DNA of 64,000 nt from Cellulomonas dongxiuzhuiae (GCF_018623035.1 NZ_CP076023.1:1054001-1118000), one strand, 5' to 3'; shown: positions 49,621-61,109, numbered from the stretch's first letter. The notes: generated from the sequence alone by a model not told the origin. Numbers and translations are program-made.

Positions 49621-51452
49621 CAGTACTTGCGCTCCATCGGCTGGTAGCGGGTGACGGTGACGGGCTTGGCCCCGAGGACCACCTGGTAGCCGTCGAACGT
49701 CTCGGCCCTGGCGAACGCGCCGGCACCCGAGACGGTGCCCGCGGCGCCCTCGGCGACCGGACGGCGGTACGCCATCGTGTGCTGCATGAAGCGGGCGTCG
49801 TCGCGGTCGGGGAAGTCCTCGCGGAAGTGTCCGCCGCGGGACTCCTCGCGGTTCAGCGCGCCCACGACGACCGTCTCGGCGATGTCGAGCAGGAAGCCCA
49901 GCTCGACCGCCTCGAGCAGGTCGGTGTTGAAGGTCTTCGTCTTGTCCTGCACCGACACGGCCTCGTAGCGCTTGCGCAGCGCCTTGATGTCGGACAGCGC
50001 CTGCGTGAGCGACTCCGACGTGCGGAAGACCTGCGCGTTCGCGTCCATCGTCTCCTGCAGCGCGCGGCGGATGTCCGCCACCCGCTCGCCGCCGGGGCGC
50101 GTGCGGATCTTCTCCAGGCCCGCCTCGACGCTCACCGCGGGGTCCGCGGGGAGCTCGACGAACGAGGCCGCCGTGGCGTACGCGGCGGCCGAGCGGCCGG
50201 CACGCTTGCCGAAGACGTTGATGTCGAGCAGCGAGTTGGTGCCCAGGCGGTTGGAGCCGTGCACCGAGACGCACGCGACCTCGCCCGCGGCGTACAGGCC
50301 CTTGATGACGTCCGTCGCGTTGCGCAGCACCTCGCCCTCGATGTTCGTGGGGATGCCCCCCATCGCGTAGTGCGCCGTGGGGTAGACCGGCACCGGCTCG
50401 GTGTAGGGCTCGATGCCGAGGTAGGTGCGCGCGAACTCCGTGATGTCGGGCAGCTTCGCGTCGATGTGCGCGGGCTCGAGGTGCGTGAGGTCGAGCAGCA
50501 CGTAGTCCTTGTTCGGGCCCGCGCCGCGGCCCTCGCGGACCTCGTTCGCCATGGACCGGGCGACGATGTCGCGCGGTGCCAGGTCCTTGATGGTGGGCGC
50601 GTAGCGCTCCATGAAGCGCTCGCCGTCGCCGTTGCGCAGGATCCCGCCCTCACCGCGCGCGGCCTCCGACAGCAGGATGCCGAGGCCCGCGAGGCCTGTC
50701 GGGTGGAACTGGAAGAACTCCATGTCCTCCAGCGGGATGCCGCGGCGGTACGCCAGCGCCATGCCGTCACCGGTCAGGGTGTGGGCGTTCGACGTCGTCT
50801 TGTAGATCTTGCCGGCGCCACCCGTCGCGAACACCACGGCCTTGGCCTGGAAGACGTGGATCTCGCCCGTGGCCAGCTCGTACGCGACGACGCCCGAGAC
50901 GTTGACCTCCTCGCCCTCGGGCACGTCGCCCGTGGCGAGGTCGTGGTCCACGAGCAGGTCGAGCACGTAGAACTCGTTGAAGAACTCGACGTCGTTCTTC
51001 ACGCACTGCTGGTAGAGCGTCTGCAGGATCATGTGGCCGGTGCGGTCCGCCGCGTAGCAGGACCGGCGGACGGCCGCCTCGCCGTGGTTGCGCGTGTGCC
51101 CGCCGAATCGCCGCTGGTCGATGCGGCCCTCGGGGGTGCGGTTGAACGGCAGACCCATCTTCTCCAGGTCGAGCACCGCGTCGATGGCCTCCTTGGCCAT
51201 CACCTCGGCGGCGTCCTGGTCGACCAGGTAGTCACCGCCCTTGACGGTGTCGAACGTGTGCCACTCCCAGTTGTCCTCCTCGACGTTGGCCAGCGCGGCG
51301 CACATGCCGCCCTGCGCCGCACCCGTGTGGGACCGCGTGGGGTAGAGCTTGGAGATGACGGCCGTGCGCACGCGCGTCGAGGACTCGAGCGCCGCGCGCA
51401 TCCCGGCGCCGCCCGCGCCGACGATGACGACGTCGTACTGGTGGGTCTGCAT
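49620..51452 (-). CDS. sdhA: succinate dehydrogenase flavoprotein subunit
   Basis: FAD-containing catalytic subunit of complex II, 610 residues. Dinucleotide fold [19 protein letters not shown], the histidyl-FAD site in [12 protein letters not shown], active-site segments [20 protein letters not shown], and [29 protein letters not shown] at 51452 begins directly with the fold; AAGGAAGG lies about 11 nt upstream. Coupled to sdhB, 38 bp after sdhD. Confidence 0.98.
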   Translation of the reverse strand: MQTHQYDVVIVGAGGAGMRAALESSTRVRTAVISKLYPTRSHTGAAQGGMCAALANVEEDNWEWHTFDTVKGGDYLVDQDAAEVMAKEAIDAVLDLEKMGLPFNRTPEGRIDQRRFGGHTRNHGEAAVRRSCYAADRTGHMILQTLYQQCVKNDVEFFNEFYVLDLLVDHDLATGDVPEGEEVNVSGVVAYELATGEIHVFQAKAVVFATGGAGKIYKTTSNAHTLTGDGMALAYRRGIPLEDMEFFQFHPTGLAGLGILLSEAARGEGGILRNGDGERFMERYAPTIKDLAPRDIVARSMANEVREGRGAGPNKDYVLLDLTHLEPAHIDAKLPDITEFARTYLGIEPYTEPVPVYPTAHYAMGGIPTNIEGEVLRNATDVIKGLYAAGEVACVSVHGSNRLGTNSLLDINVFGKRAGRSAAAYATAASFVELPADPAVSVEAGLEKIRTRPGGERVADIRRALQETMDANAQVFRTSESLTQALSDIKALRKRYEAVSVQDKTKTFNTDLLEAVELGFLLDIAETVVVGALNREESRGGHFREDFPDRDDARFMQHTMAYRRPVAEGAAGTVSGAGAFARAETFDGYQVVLGAKPVTVTRYQPMERKY

Positions 51453-51490
51453 CGGCTGGAGAGCCTTCCTTGCTGGGATGTGGCGGTCGG

Positions 51491-51949
51491 TCAGGCCGTG
51501 CAGAACGACGGCAGCAGGTCGGCCGGGCTGTTCGGGGGGCACGGGTCGAACGTGAAGATCACGAGCGTGCCGAGGACGATGACGACGACCGTCGCGGCGT
51601 ACAGCGCGAGCTTCAGCACCATGCGGGTGCCGTCCTTCTCCGCGTAGTCGTTGATGATCGTGCGGACGCCGTTGGTGCCGTGCAGCATCGCGAGCCACAG
51701 CATCAGCAGGTCCCAGACCTGCCAGAACGGCGAGGCCCACTTGCCGGCGACGAAGCCGAAGTCGATCGCGCTGATGCCCTCGCCCTCGATGAGGTTGACG
51801 AACAGGTGACCGAAGATCAGCACGACGAGCAGGACGCCCGACGCGCGCATGAACACCCAGCCGTACAGCTCGAAGTTGCCGCGCGTGCTGCGCCGCGTCG
51901 GGCCGGGGCGCGACGCCCGCGGGGCCTTGGGATCGGCGATGGTGCTCAT
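51491..51949 (-). CDS. sdhD: succinate dehydrogenase hydrophobic membrane anchor subunit
   Basis: Membrane anchor of 152 residues with three helices: [20 protein letters not shown] with a candidate heme/quinone-site His, [20 protein letters not shown], and [21 protein letters not shown] soluble N-terminus and the C-terminal [10 protein letters not shown] tail complete it. ATG shares one base with the sdhC stop (TGATG). Confidence 0.9.
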   Translation of the reverse strand: MSTIADPKAPRASRPGPTRRSTRGNFELYGWVFMRASGVLLVVLIFGHLFVNLIEGEGISAIDFGFVAGKWASPFWQVWDLLMLWLAMLHGTNGVRTIINDYAEKDGTRMVLKLALYAATVVVIVLGTLVIFTFDPCPPNSPADLLPSFCTA

Positions 51950-52347
51950 CAGTGGCCCCCGAAGACGTTCATCAGGTGACGCGGCAGGAAGCCCGCCATC
52001 GTCACGGCGACCAGGGCGACGACGACCCACAGCATCTGGCGCTGGTACTTGGGGCCCTTGGCCCAGAAGTCCACGAGGATCAGCCGGATGCCGTTGAAGG
52101 CGTGGAACACGATGGCCAGCACCAGGCCGGCCTCGCCCAGACCCATGATCGGGTTCTTGTACGTGCCGATGACGTCGTTGTACGCCTCGGGGGACACGCG
52201 CACGAGCGCGGTGTCGAGGACGTGGACGAGCAGGAAGAAGAAGATCGCGAAACCGGTGATGCGGTGCGCGACCCAGGACCACATGCCTTCGCGCCCGCGG
52301 TAGAGCGTTCCGGCCGGCCGCGGTGGCGCGGTGGGCGCTGAGGACAC
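51949..52347 (-). CDS. sdhC: succinate dehydrogenase cytochrome b556 subunit
   Basis: Heme-binding membrane subunit of complex II, 132 residues, three helices. The SdhC pattern is visible: [22 protein letters not shown] with the heme His, then [20 protein letters not shown]. The GTG at 52347 has AGGAGG 9 nt upstream. First gene of sdhCDAB; a TACAGT -10 box and a CRP-like site lie upstream. Confidence 0.93.
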   Translation of the reverse strand: MSSAPTAPPRPAGTLYRGREGMWSWVAHRITGFAIFFFLLVHVLDTALVRVSPEAYNDVIGTYKNPIMGLGEAGLVLAIVFHAFNGIRLILVDFWAKGPKYQRQMLWVVVALVAVTMAGFLPRHLMNVFGGH

Positions 52348-52406
52348 GGTAGGGGGCCTCCTGAGGCGAGTTCGCGTGCGGACGGCGTTGTCCTTGACGT
52401 CCTCTC

Positions 52407-52412
52407 ACTGTA
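52407..52412 (-). promoter_or_regulatory. -10 element of sdhCDAB
   Basis: Read on the minus strand the hexamer is TACAGT, matching TANNNT, and stands in the least GC-rich part of this spacer. The transcript would have a leader of about 50 nt. The CRP-like site is centred about 80 bp upstream of the implied start. Confidence 0.5.
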
Positions 52413-52472
52413 ATGACCCGGTCCACCCGGTTGGCCCACGGCGACGGCCCCGGGAATCCCGGAACGGTCCAT

Positions 52473-52488
52473 TGTGACCAACCCCACA
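52473..52488. promoter_or_regulatory. CRP/GlxR-like site between sdhC and manC
   Basis: TGTGA-CCAACC-CCACA matches TGTGA-N6-TCACA at 9 of 10 positions. It lies in the 246-bp spacer between the divergent sdhCDAB operon and manC, at a distance from the sdh -10 that would suit activation. Less certain than the perfect site before gltA. Confidence 0.5.
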
Positions 52489-52581
52489 GGCCTGCGGGCG
52501 GTTCCGGGACCTCCGTCCCGGGCCGACGGTCCGCCTCGCGGACCGGTGCCGACGCTGCCCGCGCACCGCGGGGTCGGCCGC

Positions 52582-52587
52582 TACGGT
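52582..52587 (+). promoter_or_regulatory. -10 element of manC, probably leaderless
   Basis: TACGGT ends 6 nt before the ATG at 52594 and no ribosome binding site is present. Confidence 0.55.
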
Positions 52588-52593
52588 GTGCGC

Positions 52594-53703
52594 ATGCCGG
52601 ACGCGCCGATCGCCGACTTCCACGCCGTCGTCCCCGCCGGGGGCGCCGGGACCCGCCTGTGGCCGCTGTCGCGCGCCGGCTACCCCAAGTTCCTGCTCGA
52701 CCTCACGGGCAGCGGCCGCACGCTGCTGCAGGGGACGGTCGACCGCCTCCTGCCGCTGACGGGGCCCGGGCACGTGCTGGTGGTGACCGGGACGCGGCAC
52801 GCCGACGCGGTGGCGCGCCAGCTGCCCGAGCTGGGTTCCGAGCACGTGCTGGCCGAGCCGAGCCCGCGCGACTCGATGGCCGCGATCGGGCTGGCCGCGG
52901 CCGTCCTGGCCCAGCGGCACGGCCCCGACGTCGTGCTCGGCTCGTTCGCGGCCGACCACGTCATCACCGGCCTGCCGGAGTTCGGTGCGACGATCCGCGA
53001 GGCCGTGGCCGCCGCGCGCACGGGAGCGGTCGTCACCATCGGCATCCGGGCGACCGAGCCGTCCACCGCGTTCGGGTACGTGCGCAGCGGCGCGGCGCTC
53101 GGCGTGCCGGACGCGCCGCACGCCCGGCGCGTCGTGGCGTTCACCGAGAAGCCCGACGCGCAGACCGCCGCGGACTTCCTCGCCACGGGGGAGTACAGCT
53201 GGAACGCCGGCATGTTCGTCGTCCGGGCGGGTGTGCTGCTCGACCACCTCGCGGCGCAGCTGCCCGCGCTGCACGACGGCCTGCGGCGCATCGCCGCCGC
53301 GTGGGACACCCCCGAGCGCGACGCGCGTCTGGCGGACACGTGGCCGACCCTGACGAGGATCGCGATCGACCACGCGATCGCCGAGCCCGTCGCGGCGGCC
53401 GGTGGCGTCGCCGTCGTGCCCGGCGGGTTCGGCTGGGACGACATCGGCGACTTCGCCTCCCTCGGCGCGCTGCTGGGCGCGGACGGTGAGCCGACGCTCG
53501 GCGACGAGGCGCACGTGCTGCGGGTCGACGCGGACGGGTCCGTCGTGGTCGCCGACGGGCGCGCGGTGAGCGTCGTCGGGATCCCGGGCGCCGTCGTCGT
53601 GGACACGCCCGACGCCGTCCTCGTGACGACACGGGCGCACGCCCAGCAGGTCAAGCAGGCCGTCGACGCCTGGCGCGAGCGCGGGCGCGACGACCTGCTG
53701 TGA
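52594..53703 (+). CDS. manC: mannose-1-phosphate guanylyltransferase
   Basis: Makes GDP-mannose from mannose-1-phosphate and GTP; 369 residues, the short form without an isomerase domain. Nucleotide-binding P-A-G-G-A-G-T-R-L-W-P-L-S-R near the N-terminus, followed by YPKFLLDLTGSGRTLLQGTV; later FGYVRSG, FTEKPDAQTA, YSWNAGMFVVRAGVLLDHLA and FGWDDIGDF. Provides the donor for mannosylated lipids and polymers, possibly for the GT-C protein at 37.5 kb. Starts at a leaderless promoter; another such promoter begins the next gene 48 bp on. Confidence 0.94.
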   Translation: MPDAPIADFHAVVPAGGAGTRLWPLSRAGYPKFLLDLTGSGRTLLQGTVDRLLPLTGPGHVLVVTGTRHADAVARQLPELGSEHVLAEPSPRDSMAAIGLAAAVLAQRHGPDVVLGSFAADHVITGLPEFGATIREAVAAARTGAVVTIGIRATEPSTAFGYVRSGAALGVPDAPHARRVVAFTEKPDAQTAADFLATGEYSWNAGMFVVRAGVLLDHLAAQLPALHDGLRRIAAAWDTPERDARLADTWPTLTRIAIDHAIAEPVAAAGGVAVVPGGFGWDDIGDFASLGALLGADGEPTLGDEAHVLRVDADGSVVVADGRAVSVVGIPGAVVVDTPDAVLVTTRAHAQQVKQAVDAWRERGRDDLL

Positions 53704-53738
53704 CCGGCGCCGCTGGGGGTGCCGGCAGGCCACGGCGA

Positions 53739-53744
53739 TACGCT
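53739..53744 (+). promoter_or_regulatory. -10 element of the M20 amidohydrolase gene, probably leaderless
   Basis: TACGCT ends 6 nt before the GTG at 53751. Confidence 0.55.
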
Positions 53745-53750
53745 CGGGGC

Positions 53751-55049
53751 GTGCTGACCACCTCCAGCGACCACCCCGCCGTGCCCGCGACCGCCGCCGA
53801 CGTGCCGCCGCTGCGCACGCTCGCACCCGAGCCGACGGACCCCGCCGCGCGTGCGCTGGCGGCCGTGCTCGACGGGCTGCGGCCGGAGCTGGTCGCGATC
53901 CGTCGCGACCTGCACGCGCACCCCGAGCTGGCGCGCACGGAGGAGCGGACCACGCGCGTGGTGGCCGAGCGGCTGCGGGCCGCGGGCCTCTCGCCGCACC
54001 TGCTGCCCGGGTCCGGCCTGTGGTGCGACATCGGCCCCACCGTCGCCGCGTCGGGGGCGCGCCGCGTCGCGCTGCGCGCGGACCTGGACGCGCTGCCCGT
54101 GCCGGACACGTGCGGCACGCCGTGGGCGTCGGTGCACCGGGGCGTCGCGCACGCCTGCGGGCACGACGTGCACACGACCGTCGTGCTCGGCGCCGGGCTG
54201 GCCCTCGCGCGACTGGCGGCGGACGGTGCCCTCGACGCGGGCGTGCGGCTGATCTTCCAGCCGGCCGAGGAGGTGCAGCCCGGCGGGTCGATCGACGTGA
54301 TCAGCGAGGGCGGGCTCGACGGCGTCGGGGAGATCTTCGCGGTGCACTGCGACCCCAAGCTCGACGTCGGCCTGGTGGGCACGCGGATCGGGCCCATCAC
54401 GTCGGCGTCGGACGAGGTGACGGTCACCGTGACGGGCCCGGGCGGGCACACGTCGCGCCCGCACCTGACAGGTGACGTCGTGTTCGCGCTCGGGCAGGTC
54501 ATCACCCAGGTGCCCGCCGTGCTGGGGCGGCGGCTCGACCCGCGCTCCGGCGTCAACCTCACGTGGGGCGCCGTGCGCGCGGGGTCCGTCCCCAACGCGA
54601 TCCCGGCGACCGGCAGCGTGTCGGGGACGCTGCGGTGCCTGGACGGGCGGGCGTGGGAGCAGGCGTCGGCGGTGTTCTCGCAGGCCGTCGAGGACGTCGT
54701 GCGGCCCCTGCAGGTCGACGTCGAGGTGAAGCACCAGCGCGGCGTGCCGCCGGTGGAGAACCGCGCCGAGAGCATCGGCGTGCTCGAGGCGGCGGCGCGC
54801 GACGTCCTGGGACCCGAGGCGGTCCACCTGACCGAGCAGTCGCTCGGCGGGGAGGACTTCGCCTGGTACCTCACCAAGGTGCCCGGCGCGATGGCCCGTC
54901 TGGGCACGCGGGCACCGGGCGGGCGCACCTACGACATCCACCAGGGCGACATTCGGGTGGACGAGCGGGCCGTCGAGGCCGGTGCCCTGGTGCTCGCCCG
55001 GGCGGCGCAGCTCGCGGGCCGCCGGGCGGGTGGCGCCGGGACGGTCTGA
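53751..55049 (+). CDS. M20-family amidohydrolase (N-acyl-amino-acid/hippurate hydrolase-like)
   Basis: Metallo-amidohydrolase of 432 residues. Metal segments: RRDLHAHPEL, ALRADLDALPVPD, HACGHDVHTTVVLGAGLALA and the catalytic Glu in FQPAEEVQPGG; the dimerisation domain begins near V-T-V-T-G-P-G-G-H-T-S-R-P, and a C-terminal G-G-E-D-F-A-W-Y completes the site. The substrate is not defined (N-acetyl amino acids, hippurate or IAA conjugates are usual). The N-terminal 35 residues are an Ala/Pro-rich extension. Confidence 0.9.
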   Translation: MLTTSSDHPAVPATAADVPPLRTLAPEPTDPAARALAAVLDGLRPELVAIRRDLHAHPELARTEERTTRVVAERLRAAGLSPHLLPGSGLWCDIGPTVAASGARRVALRADLDALPVPDTCGTPWASVHRGVAHACGHDVHTTVVLGAGLALARLAADGALDAGVRLIFQPAEEVQPGGSIDVISEGGLDGVGEIFAVHCDPKLDVGLVGTRIGPITSASDEVTVTVTGPGGHTSRPHLTGDVVFALGQVITQVPAVLGRRLDPRSGVNLTWGAVRAGSVPNAIPATGSVSGTLRCLDGRAWEQASAVFSQAVEDVVRPLQVDVEVKHQRGVPPVENRAESIGVLEAAARDVLGPEAVHLTEQSLGGEDFAWYLTKVPGAMARLGTRAPGGRTYDIHQGDIRVDERAVEAGALVLARAAQLAGRRAGGAGTV

Positions 55050-55129
55050 TTCGCCCGTCTCGTGCGCCGGACGTGGCGTCCGTCACGCGGGAACAGGTTG
55101 CGAATTCATCACGACACCTGCAGCGATAC

Positions 55130-55157
55130 CCGCCGGTAACATGCCGGTGACCGGCGG
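55130..55157. promoter_or_regulatory. inverted repeat upstream of the nucleoside operon
   Basis: CCGCCGGT (55130–55137) and ACCGGCGG (55150–55157) are exact complements 12 nt apart; inside, GCCGGT-G-ACCGGC (55143–55155) is a second 13-bp palindrome. It lies directly before a TACTGT box (55163), a good place for a repressor of nucleoside uptake and salvage genes. Confidence 0.55.
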
Positions 55158-55162
55158 TTGTC

Positions 55163-55168
55163 TACTGT
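55163..55168 (+). promoter_or_regulatory. -10 element of the nucleoside operon
   Basis: TACTGT, about 110 nt before the GTG of the lipoprotein gene. The leader ends with AGGAGA and an 8-nt spacing. No -35 hexamer is obvious; the palindrome occupies the spacer region. Confidence 0.5.
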
Positions 55169-55277
55169 CGCAGTGACGAAGCCGACCGGTCGGCGGTGCG
55201 GTGACGGCGCGATGGTGCGCCGGCAGCCTCACCACCACGCCGCGCGGCGCGACCACGAGAAGCAGGAGACAACCCCG

Positions 55278-56375
55278 GTGAAGAAGATCATCCGAGTGGC
55301 CGCGCTGGGTGCGGCGGCCACGCTGGCGCTCGCGGCGTGCGGCAGTGCCCCCGAGGCGTCCGAGCCCACCGCGGGCGGGGAGGCCGCCTCCGACTTCAAG
55401 GCGTGCGTCGTCTCGGACGCCGGCGGCTTCGACGACAAGAGCTTCAACCAGCTCAGCTACGAGGGCACGAAGGAGGCGACCGAGAACCTCGGTGCCGGCT
55501 TCGCGGAGGTGCAGTCCGACTCCGAGGCCGACTTCGCGACGAACCTCGAGAGCCTCGTCGCCGAGAACTGCAACGCCATCGTGTCGGTCGGCTTCGCGCT
55601 GTCGGCCGCGACGGTCGAGTCGGCCGTGGCCAACCCCGAGATCGACTACATCCTGGTCGACGACGCCGCGGACAACGACTTCGACGGCACGGTGGACGCG
55701 GAGAACATCAAGCCGCTGGTCTACGACACGGCGCAGGCCGCGTTCCTCGCCGGCTACCTCGCGGCCGGCTACTCCGCCGAGAGCGGCGTCAACAAGGTGG
55801 GCACGTTCGGCGGTCAGCCCTACCCGACCGTCACGATCTTCATGGACGGCTTCAAGCAGGGCGTCGAGTACTACAACGAGGTCAAGGGCGCGGCGGTCCA
55901 GGTCGTCGGCTACCAGGGCGGCGACCAGGGCTCGTTCACGGGCGGCTTCGCGGCCAACGACGACGCCAAGCAGGTCGCGGCCAGCATCATCGACCAGGGC
56001 GTCGACGTGATCCTCCCGGTCGGTGGCCCGATCTACCAGTCCGCCATGGACGCGATCGCCGACTCCGGGCGCGAGGTCGCCCTCATCGGCACCGACGCCG
56101 ACTACTTCGAGTCGGACCCCTCCACGCAGGACATCGTCCTGACGTCGATCCTCAAGAACATGAAGCTCTCGACGGACCTGGCCGTGACCGCGGCGGGCGA
56201 GGGCGAGTTCGACCCCGCGCCCTACATCGGCACGCTCGAGAACGACGGCGTCGGCATCGCGCCGCTGCACAACTTCGAGTCGAAGGTCTCCCCGGGGCTC
56301 GTCACCGAGGTCGAGGAGCTCAAGCAGCAGATCATCGACGGCGAGCTCACGGTCACCTCGTACCTCTCCGAGTGA
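55278..56375 (+). CDS. BMP-family nucleoside-binding lipoprotein
   Basis: Substrate-binding lipoprotein of 365 residues of the BMP/PnrA family, which captures purine or pyrimidine nucleosides for an ABC importer. Signal: VKKIIRVAALGAAATLALAA with lipobox Cys21. The mature part has DAGGFDDKSFNQLSYEGTKE, FALSAATVESAVANPEIDY, KVGTFGGQPYPTVTIFMDGF-K-Q-G and VDVILPVGGPIYQSA, the usual ligand-site segments (Asp/Phe/Asn). GTG start with AGGAGA. A strong hairpin separates it from the ATPase gene. Confidence 0.93.
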   Translation: MKKIIRVAALGAAATLALAACGSAPEASEPTAGGEAASDFKACVVSDAGGFDDKSFNQLSYEGTKEATENLGAGFAEVQSDSEADFATNLESLVAENCNAIVSVGFALSAATVESAVANPEIDYILVDDAADNDFDGTVDAENIKPLVYDTAQAAFLAGYLAAGYSAESGVNKVGTFGGQPYPTVTIFMDGFKQGVEYYNEVKGAAVQVVGYQGGDQGSFTGGFAANDDAKQVAASIIDQGVDVILPVGGPIYQSAMDAIADSGREVALIGTDADYFESDPSTQDIVLTSILKNMKLSTDLAVTAAGEGEFDPAPYIGTLENDGVGIAPLHNFESKVSPGLVTEVEELKQQIIDGELTVTSYLSE

Positions 56376-56397
56376 TCGTGATGCACGGCGCATGACA

Positions 56398-56439
56398 CGA
56401 CGCCCCGGGCGGCCCGGCAACGGATCGCCCGGGGCGTCG
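56398..56439 (+). terminator. hairpin between nucleoside-binding protein and ATPase genes
   Basis: Fourteen-base arms (56398–56411 and 56426–56439) are perfectly complementary with a 14-nt loop and begin 22 bp after the stop codon. As at 14308, it sits between the binding protein and the rest of the transporter, so partial termination or transcript stabilisation is likely. Confidence 0.75.
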
Positions 56440-56516
56440 CTCGTGCGACGATCGAACGAGCGCCCGCACCGCCGACCCGACGGTCGTCCCGACCGTCCGA
56501 CCCGAGGATCCCGTCC

Positions 56517-58030
56517 ATGAAGCTCGAGCTGCGCGGCATCACCAAACGCTTCGGCGCGCTGGTGGCGAACGACCACGTCGACCTCACGGTCGAGCCCGGC
56601 GAGATCCACTGCCTCCTGGGGGAGAACGGCGCCGGCAAGTCGACCCTCATGAACGTCCTGTACGGCCTGTACCAGGCCGACGAGGGCGAGATCCTCCTCG
56701 ACGACGAGGTGCGGCACTTCGCGGGCCCCGGCGACGCGATGGCGGCGGGCATCGGCATGGTCCACCAGCACTTCATGCTGGTCCCCGTCTTCACGGTCGC
56801 CGAGAACGTCATGCTCGGCCACGAGCAGACCCGCGGCGGGGGTCGTCTCGATCTCGACGCCGCGCGCGCCCAGGTGCGCCAGATCGCCGACCGCTTCGGC
56901 TTCCACGTCGACCCCGACGCCCTGGTCGAGGACCTGGCCGTCGGCGTGCAGCAGCGGGTCGAGATCATCAAGGCGCTCTCGCGCGACGCGAAGGTGCTCG
57001 TCTTCGACGAGCCCACCGCCGTGCTCACGCCGCAGGAGACCGACGAGCTGATGGGCATCATGCGCCAGCTGCGGGACAGCGGCGCCGCCATCGTGTTCAT
57101 CACCCACAAGCTGCGCGAGGTGCGCGAGGTCGCCGACCGGATCACCGTCGTGCGCCGGGGCGCGGTCGTCGGGGAGGCGGAGCGCACCGCCACCGACGCC
57201 GAGCTCGCCTCGCTCATGGTCGGGCGCCCGGTCGAGCTGGTCGTGCACAGGGCGCCGCCGAACCGCACGGACGGAGGGCTGCGCGTCCGGGGCCTGCAGG
57301 TGACGGACGCCCGCGGGACCGTCCTCGTCGACGACGTGTCGTTCGACGTGCCCGGGGGCGAGATCCTCGTGGTCGCGGGGGTGCAGGGCAACGGGCAGAC
57401 CGAGCTCGCCGAGGCGCTCGCCGGGCTGCAGGACAGGGTCACCGGCAGCATCGAGCTCGACGGCACCGAGCTCGTCGGCCGCACGGTCCGCCAGGTGCTC
57501 GACGCCGGCGTCGGCTACGTCCCGGAGGACCGCAACCAGGACGGCCTGGTGGGCTCGTTCACCGTCGCCGAGAACCTGGTGCTGGACCGCACCGACGGGC
57601 CCCCCTTCGTGCGCGGGGGCGCGCTGCAGCTGCGGACCCGCGACGCGTTCGCGCGCGAGAAGGTCGACGAGTTCGACATCCGGACCCAGGGCATCGACAC
57701 GCAGGTGGGCAGGCTCTCGGGCGGCAACCAGCAGAAGGTCGTCGTGGCGCGCGAGCTCTCGCGCGACCTGCGCCTGCTGGTCGCCGCGCAGCCCACCCGC
57801 GGTGTGGACGTCGGCTCGATCGAGTTCATCCACAAGCGCATCGTCGAGACGCGCGACGGGGGCGTGCCGGTGGTCGTCGTCGCCACGGAGCTCGACGAGG
57901 CCGTCGCGCTCGGCGACCGGATCCTCGTCATGTACCGCGGCCGCGTCGTCGGCATCGTCCCGTCCGACACCCCCCGCGACGTCCTCGGCCTGATGATGGC
58001 CGGCGTCGCCCCCACCGAGGGAGAGGCCGC

Positions 58031-58034
<4 letters not shown>
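56517..58034 (+). CDS. nucleoside ABC transporter ATP-binding protein
   Basis: Double-domain ATPase (505 residues) of the sugar/nucleoside (CUT2/YufO, NupA) type. Domain 1 has a full Walker A GENGAGKST, GMVHQHFMLVPVFTVAENVM and a modified signature LAVGVQQRVEI; domain 2 has the degenerate Walker A GVQGNGQTE normal for this class, signature LSGGNQQKVVVAREL, and AAQPTRGVDVGSIEFI. ATG at 56517, no strong ribosome binding site. Followed by two permeases with GTGA overlap. Confidence 0.94.
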
Positions 58035-59352
<1,318 letters not shown>

Positions 59353-59356
<4 letters not shown>

Positions 59357-60648
59357 GCGCGACGACGGCGGACCGTGCACCCGTCCCCGAGGAGGTCGTC
59401 GAGCACCGTCACGTGACAGTGGTCTCCCGCAAGGTCCCGGTCGTGCTGACGGTCGTCACGGCGCTGTTCGCGCTGCTGCTCGCCCTCGCTCCGCGCGAGG
59501 GCGACGCGACCTTCCGGCTCGCGACGGGGAACGACCTCGTCGCGCTGCCGAACGTGGTGGTGCCCGGGACGACCACCGCCTGGGTCACCGTCGCCGTGAT
59601 GGCCCTGCTCACGGCGTACGCCTACGTCCGTGTGGGGGCGCGCCGCAAGGTCCCCGGCTGGGTGTCGATGCTGTTCGCCGCCGTGTTCCTCGTGGGCTTC
59701 CTCGCGTGGGCCGCCGCCGGCAGCGCGAGCGACGTCCCCGCGGTCCGCGTCATCGGCGGCGCCGTGCTGCTGGCCGTCCCGATCGCGTTCGGTGCGCTGG
59801 GCGGTGTCATCGGTGAGCGTGCCGGCGTCGTCAACATCGCCATCGAGGGCCAGCTCCTCGCCGGCGCGTTCTGCGCCGCCGTCGCCTCGTCCGTCACGGA
59901 CAGCCCGTGGGTCGGCCTGCTCGCCGCCGTGGTCGCGGGCGTGCTGGTCGCCGCGGTCCTCGGCGTGTTCACCATCACCTACAAGGTGAACCAGGTGATC
60001 GTCGGCGTCGTGCTCAACGTGCTGGTCATCGGCCTGACGAGCTTCCTGTACTCGCAGGTGCTCGTGCCGAACGCCGAGCTGAACAGTACGACGCGGTTCG
60101 CGAACGTGGCGATCCCCGGGCTGTCGCAGATCCCGGTCATCGGCCCGTCGCTGTTCAACCAGTCGGTCATCGTCTACCTCATGTACCTGGCGGTGCCGGG
60201 CGTGTGGTTCGCGATGTTCCGCACGCGCTGGGGCCTGCGGCTGCGCGCGGTCGGCGAGCACCCCAAGGCCGCGGACACCGTGGGCATCAAGGTCGAGCGC
60301 ACGCGGTACCGGGCGGTCCTCGTGGCCGGCGCCATCGCCGGCGTCGGCGGGGCGTTCTACACCGTGGTGTCGGTGTCGGCGTTCGGCAAGGAGATGACCG
60401 CCGGTGCGGGCTTCATCGCGCTCGCCGCCGTCATCTTCGGCAAGTGGGACCCGGTCAAGGCGGCGCTCGCGGCGCTGCTGTTCGGGTTCGCGTCGAACCT
60501 CGAGGGCGCCCTGAGCATCGTCGGTGCCCCCGTGCCCAGCCAGTTCATGCTCATGCTGCCGTACGTCGTGACGCTGCTGGCGGTCGCCGGCCTGGTGGGT
60601 CGCTCGCGCGGGCCCGCGGCGTCCGGCGAGCCGTACGTCAAGGAATGA
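59353..60648 (+). CDS. nucleoside ABC transporter permease 2
   Basis: Second membrane subunit, 431 residues. After an N-terminal extension with three hydrophobic segments it carries the family core GGVIGERAGVVNIAIEGQLL, KVNQVIVGVVLNVLVIGLTS, RLRAVGEHPKAADTVGIKVE, and FIALAAVIFGKWDPVKAALA. GGAGG lies 7 nt before the ATG. The cdd gene follows after 14 bp. Confidence 0.93.
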
Positions 60649-60662
60649 CCGGAGAGGGAGAC

Positions 60663-61109
60663 ATGGCCAGCACCACGCGGACCGTCGACTGGGACGGCCT
60701 GCGGGCCGCCGCACGTGACGTCATGACCCGGGCCTACGTCCCCTACTCGACGTTCCCGGTGGGCGCCGCCGCCCTCGTGGACGACGGCCGGGTCGTCGTC
60801 GGCTGCAACGTGGAGAACGCGTCGTACGGCGTGACGCTCTGCGCCGAGTGCAGCCTGGTCTCCATGCTGCACGTCACCGGCGGTGGCAGGCTCGTGGCCT
60901 TCACGTGCGTGGACGGGCGCGGCAACGTGCTGGCCCCGTGCGGGCGGTGCCGCCAGCTGCTGTACGAGCACGGGGGGCCGGAGCTGCTGGTCGAGACCGT
61001 GCGGGGCATCCGCCCCATGAGCGAGGTGCTGCCCGACGCGTTCGGCCCGCACGACCTCGTGGAGCGCGGGGACGCGGCGCAGGCCGCAGGAGAGGAGAAG
61101 GACGCATGA
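60663..61109 (+). CDS. cdd: cytidine deaminase
   Basis: Converts cytidine and deoxycytidine to uridine forms; 148 residues, the tetrameric zinc type. C-N-V-E-N-A-S-Y-G substrate loop, Cys60-Ala-Glu62 and PCGRC with Cys93 and Cys96 as zinc ligands and Glu62 as catalytic base. The C-terminal P-M-S-E-V-L-P-D-A-F-G-P is typical. An AGGGAG box precedes the ATG; the stop overlaps deoA (ATGA). First catabolic gene behind the importer. Confidence 0.96.
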   Translation: MASTTRTVDWDGLRAAARDVMTRAYVPYSTFPVGAAALVDDGRVVVGCNVENASYGVTLCAECSLVSMLHVTGGGRLVAFTCVDGRGNVLAPCGRCRQLLYEHGGPELLVETVRGIRPMSEVLPDAFGPHDLVERGDAAQAAGEEKDA

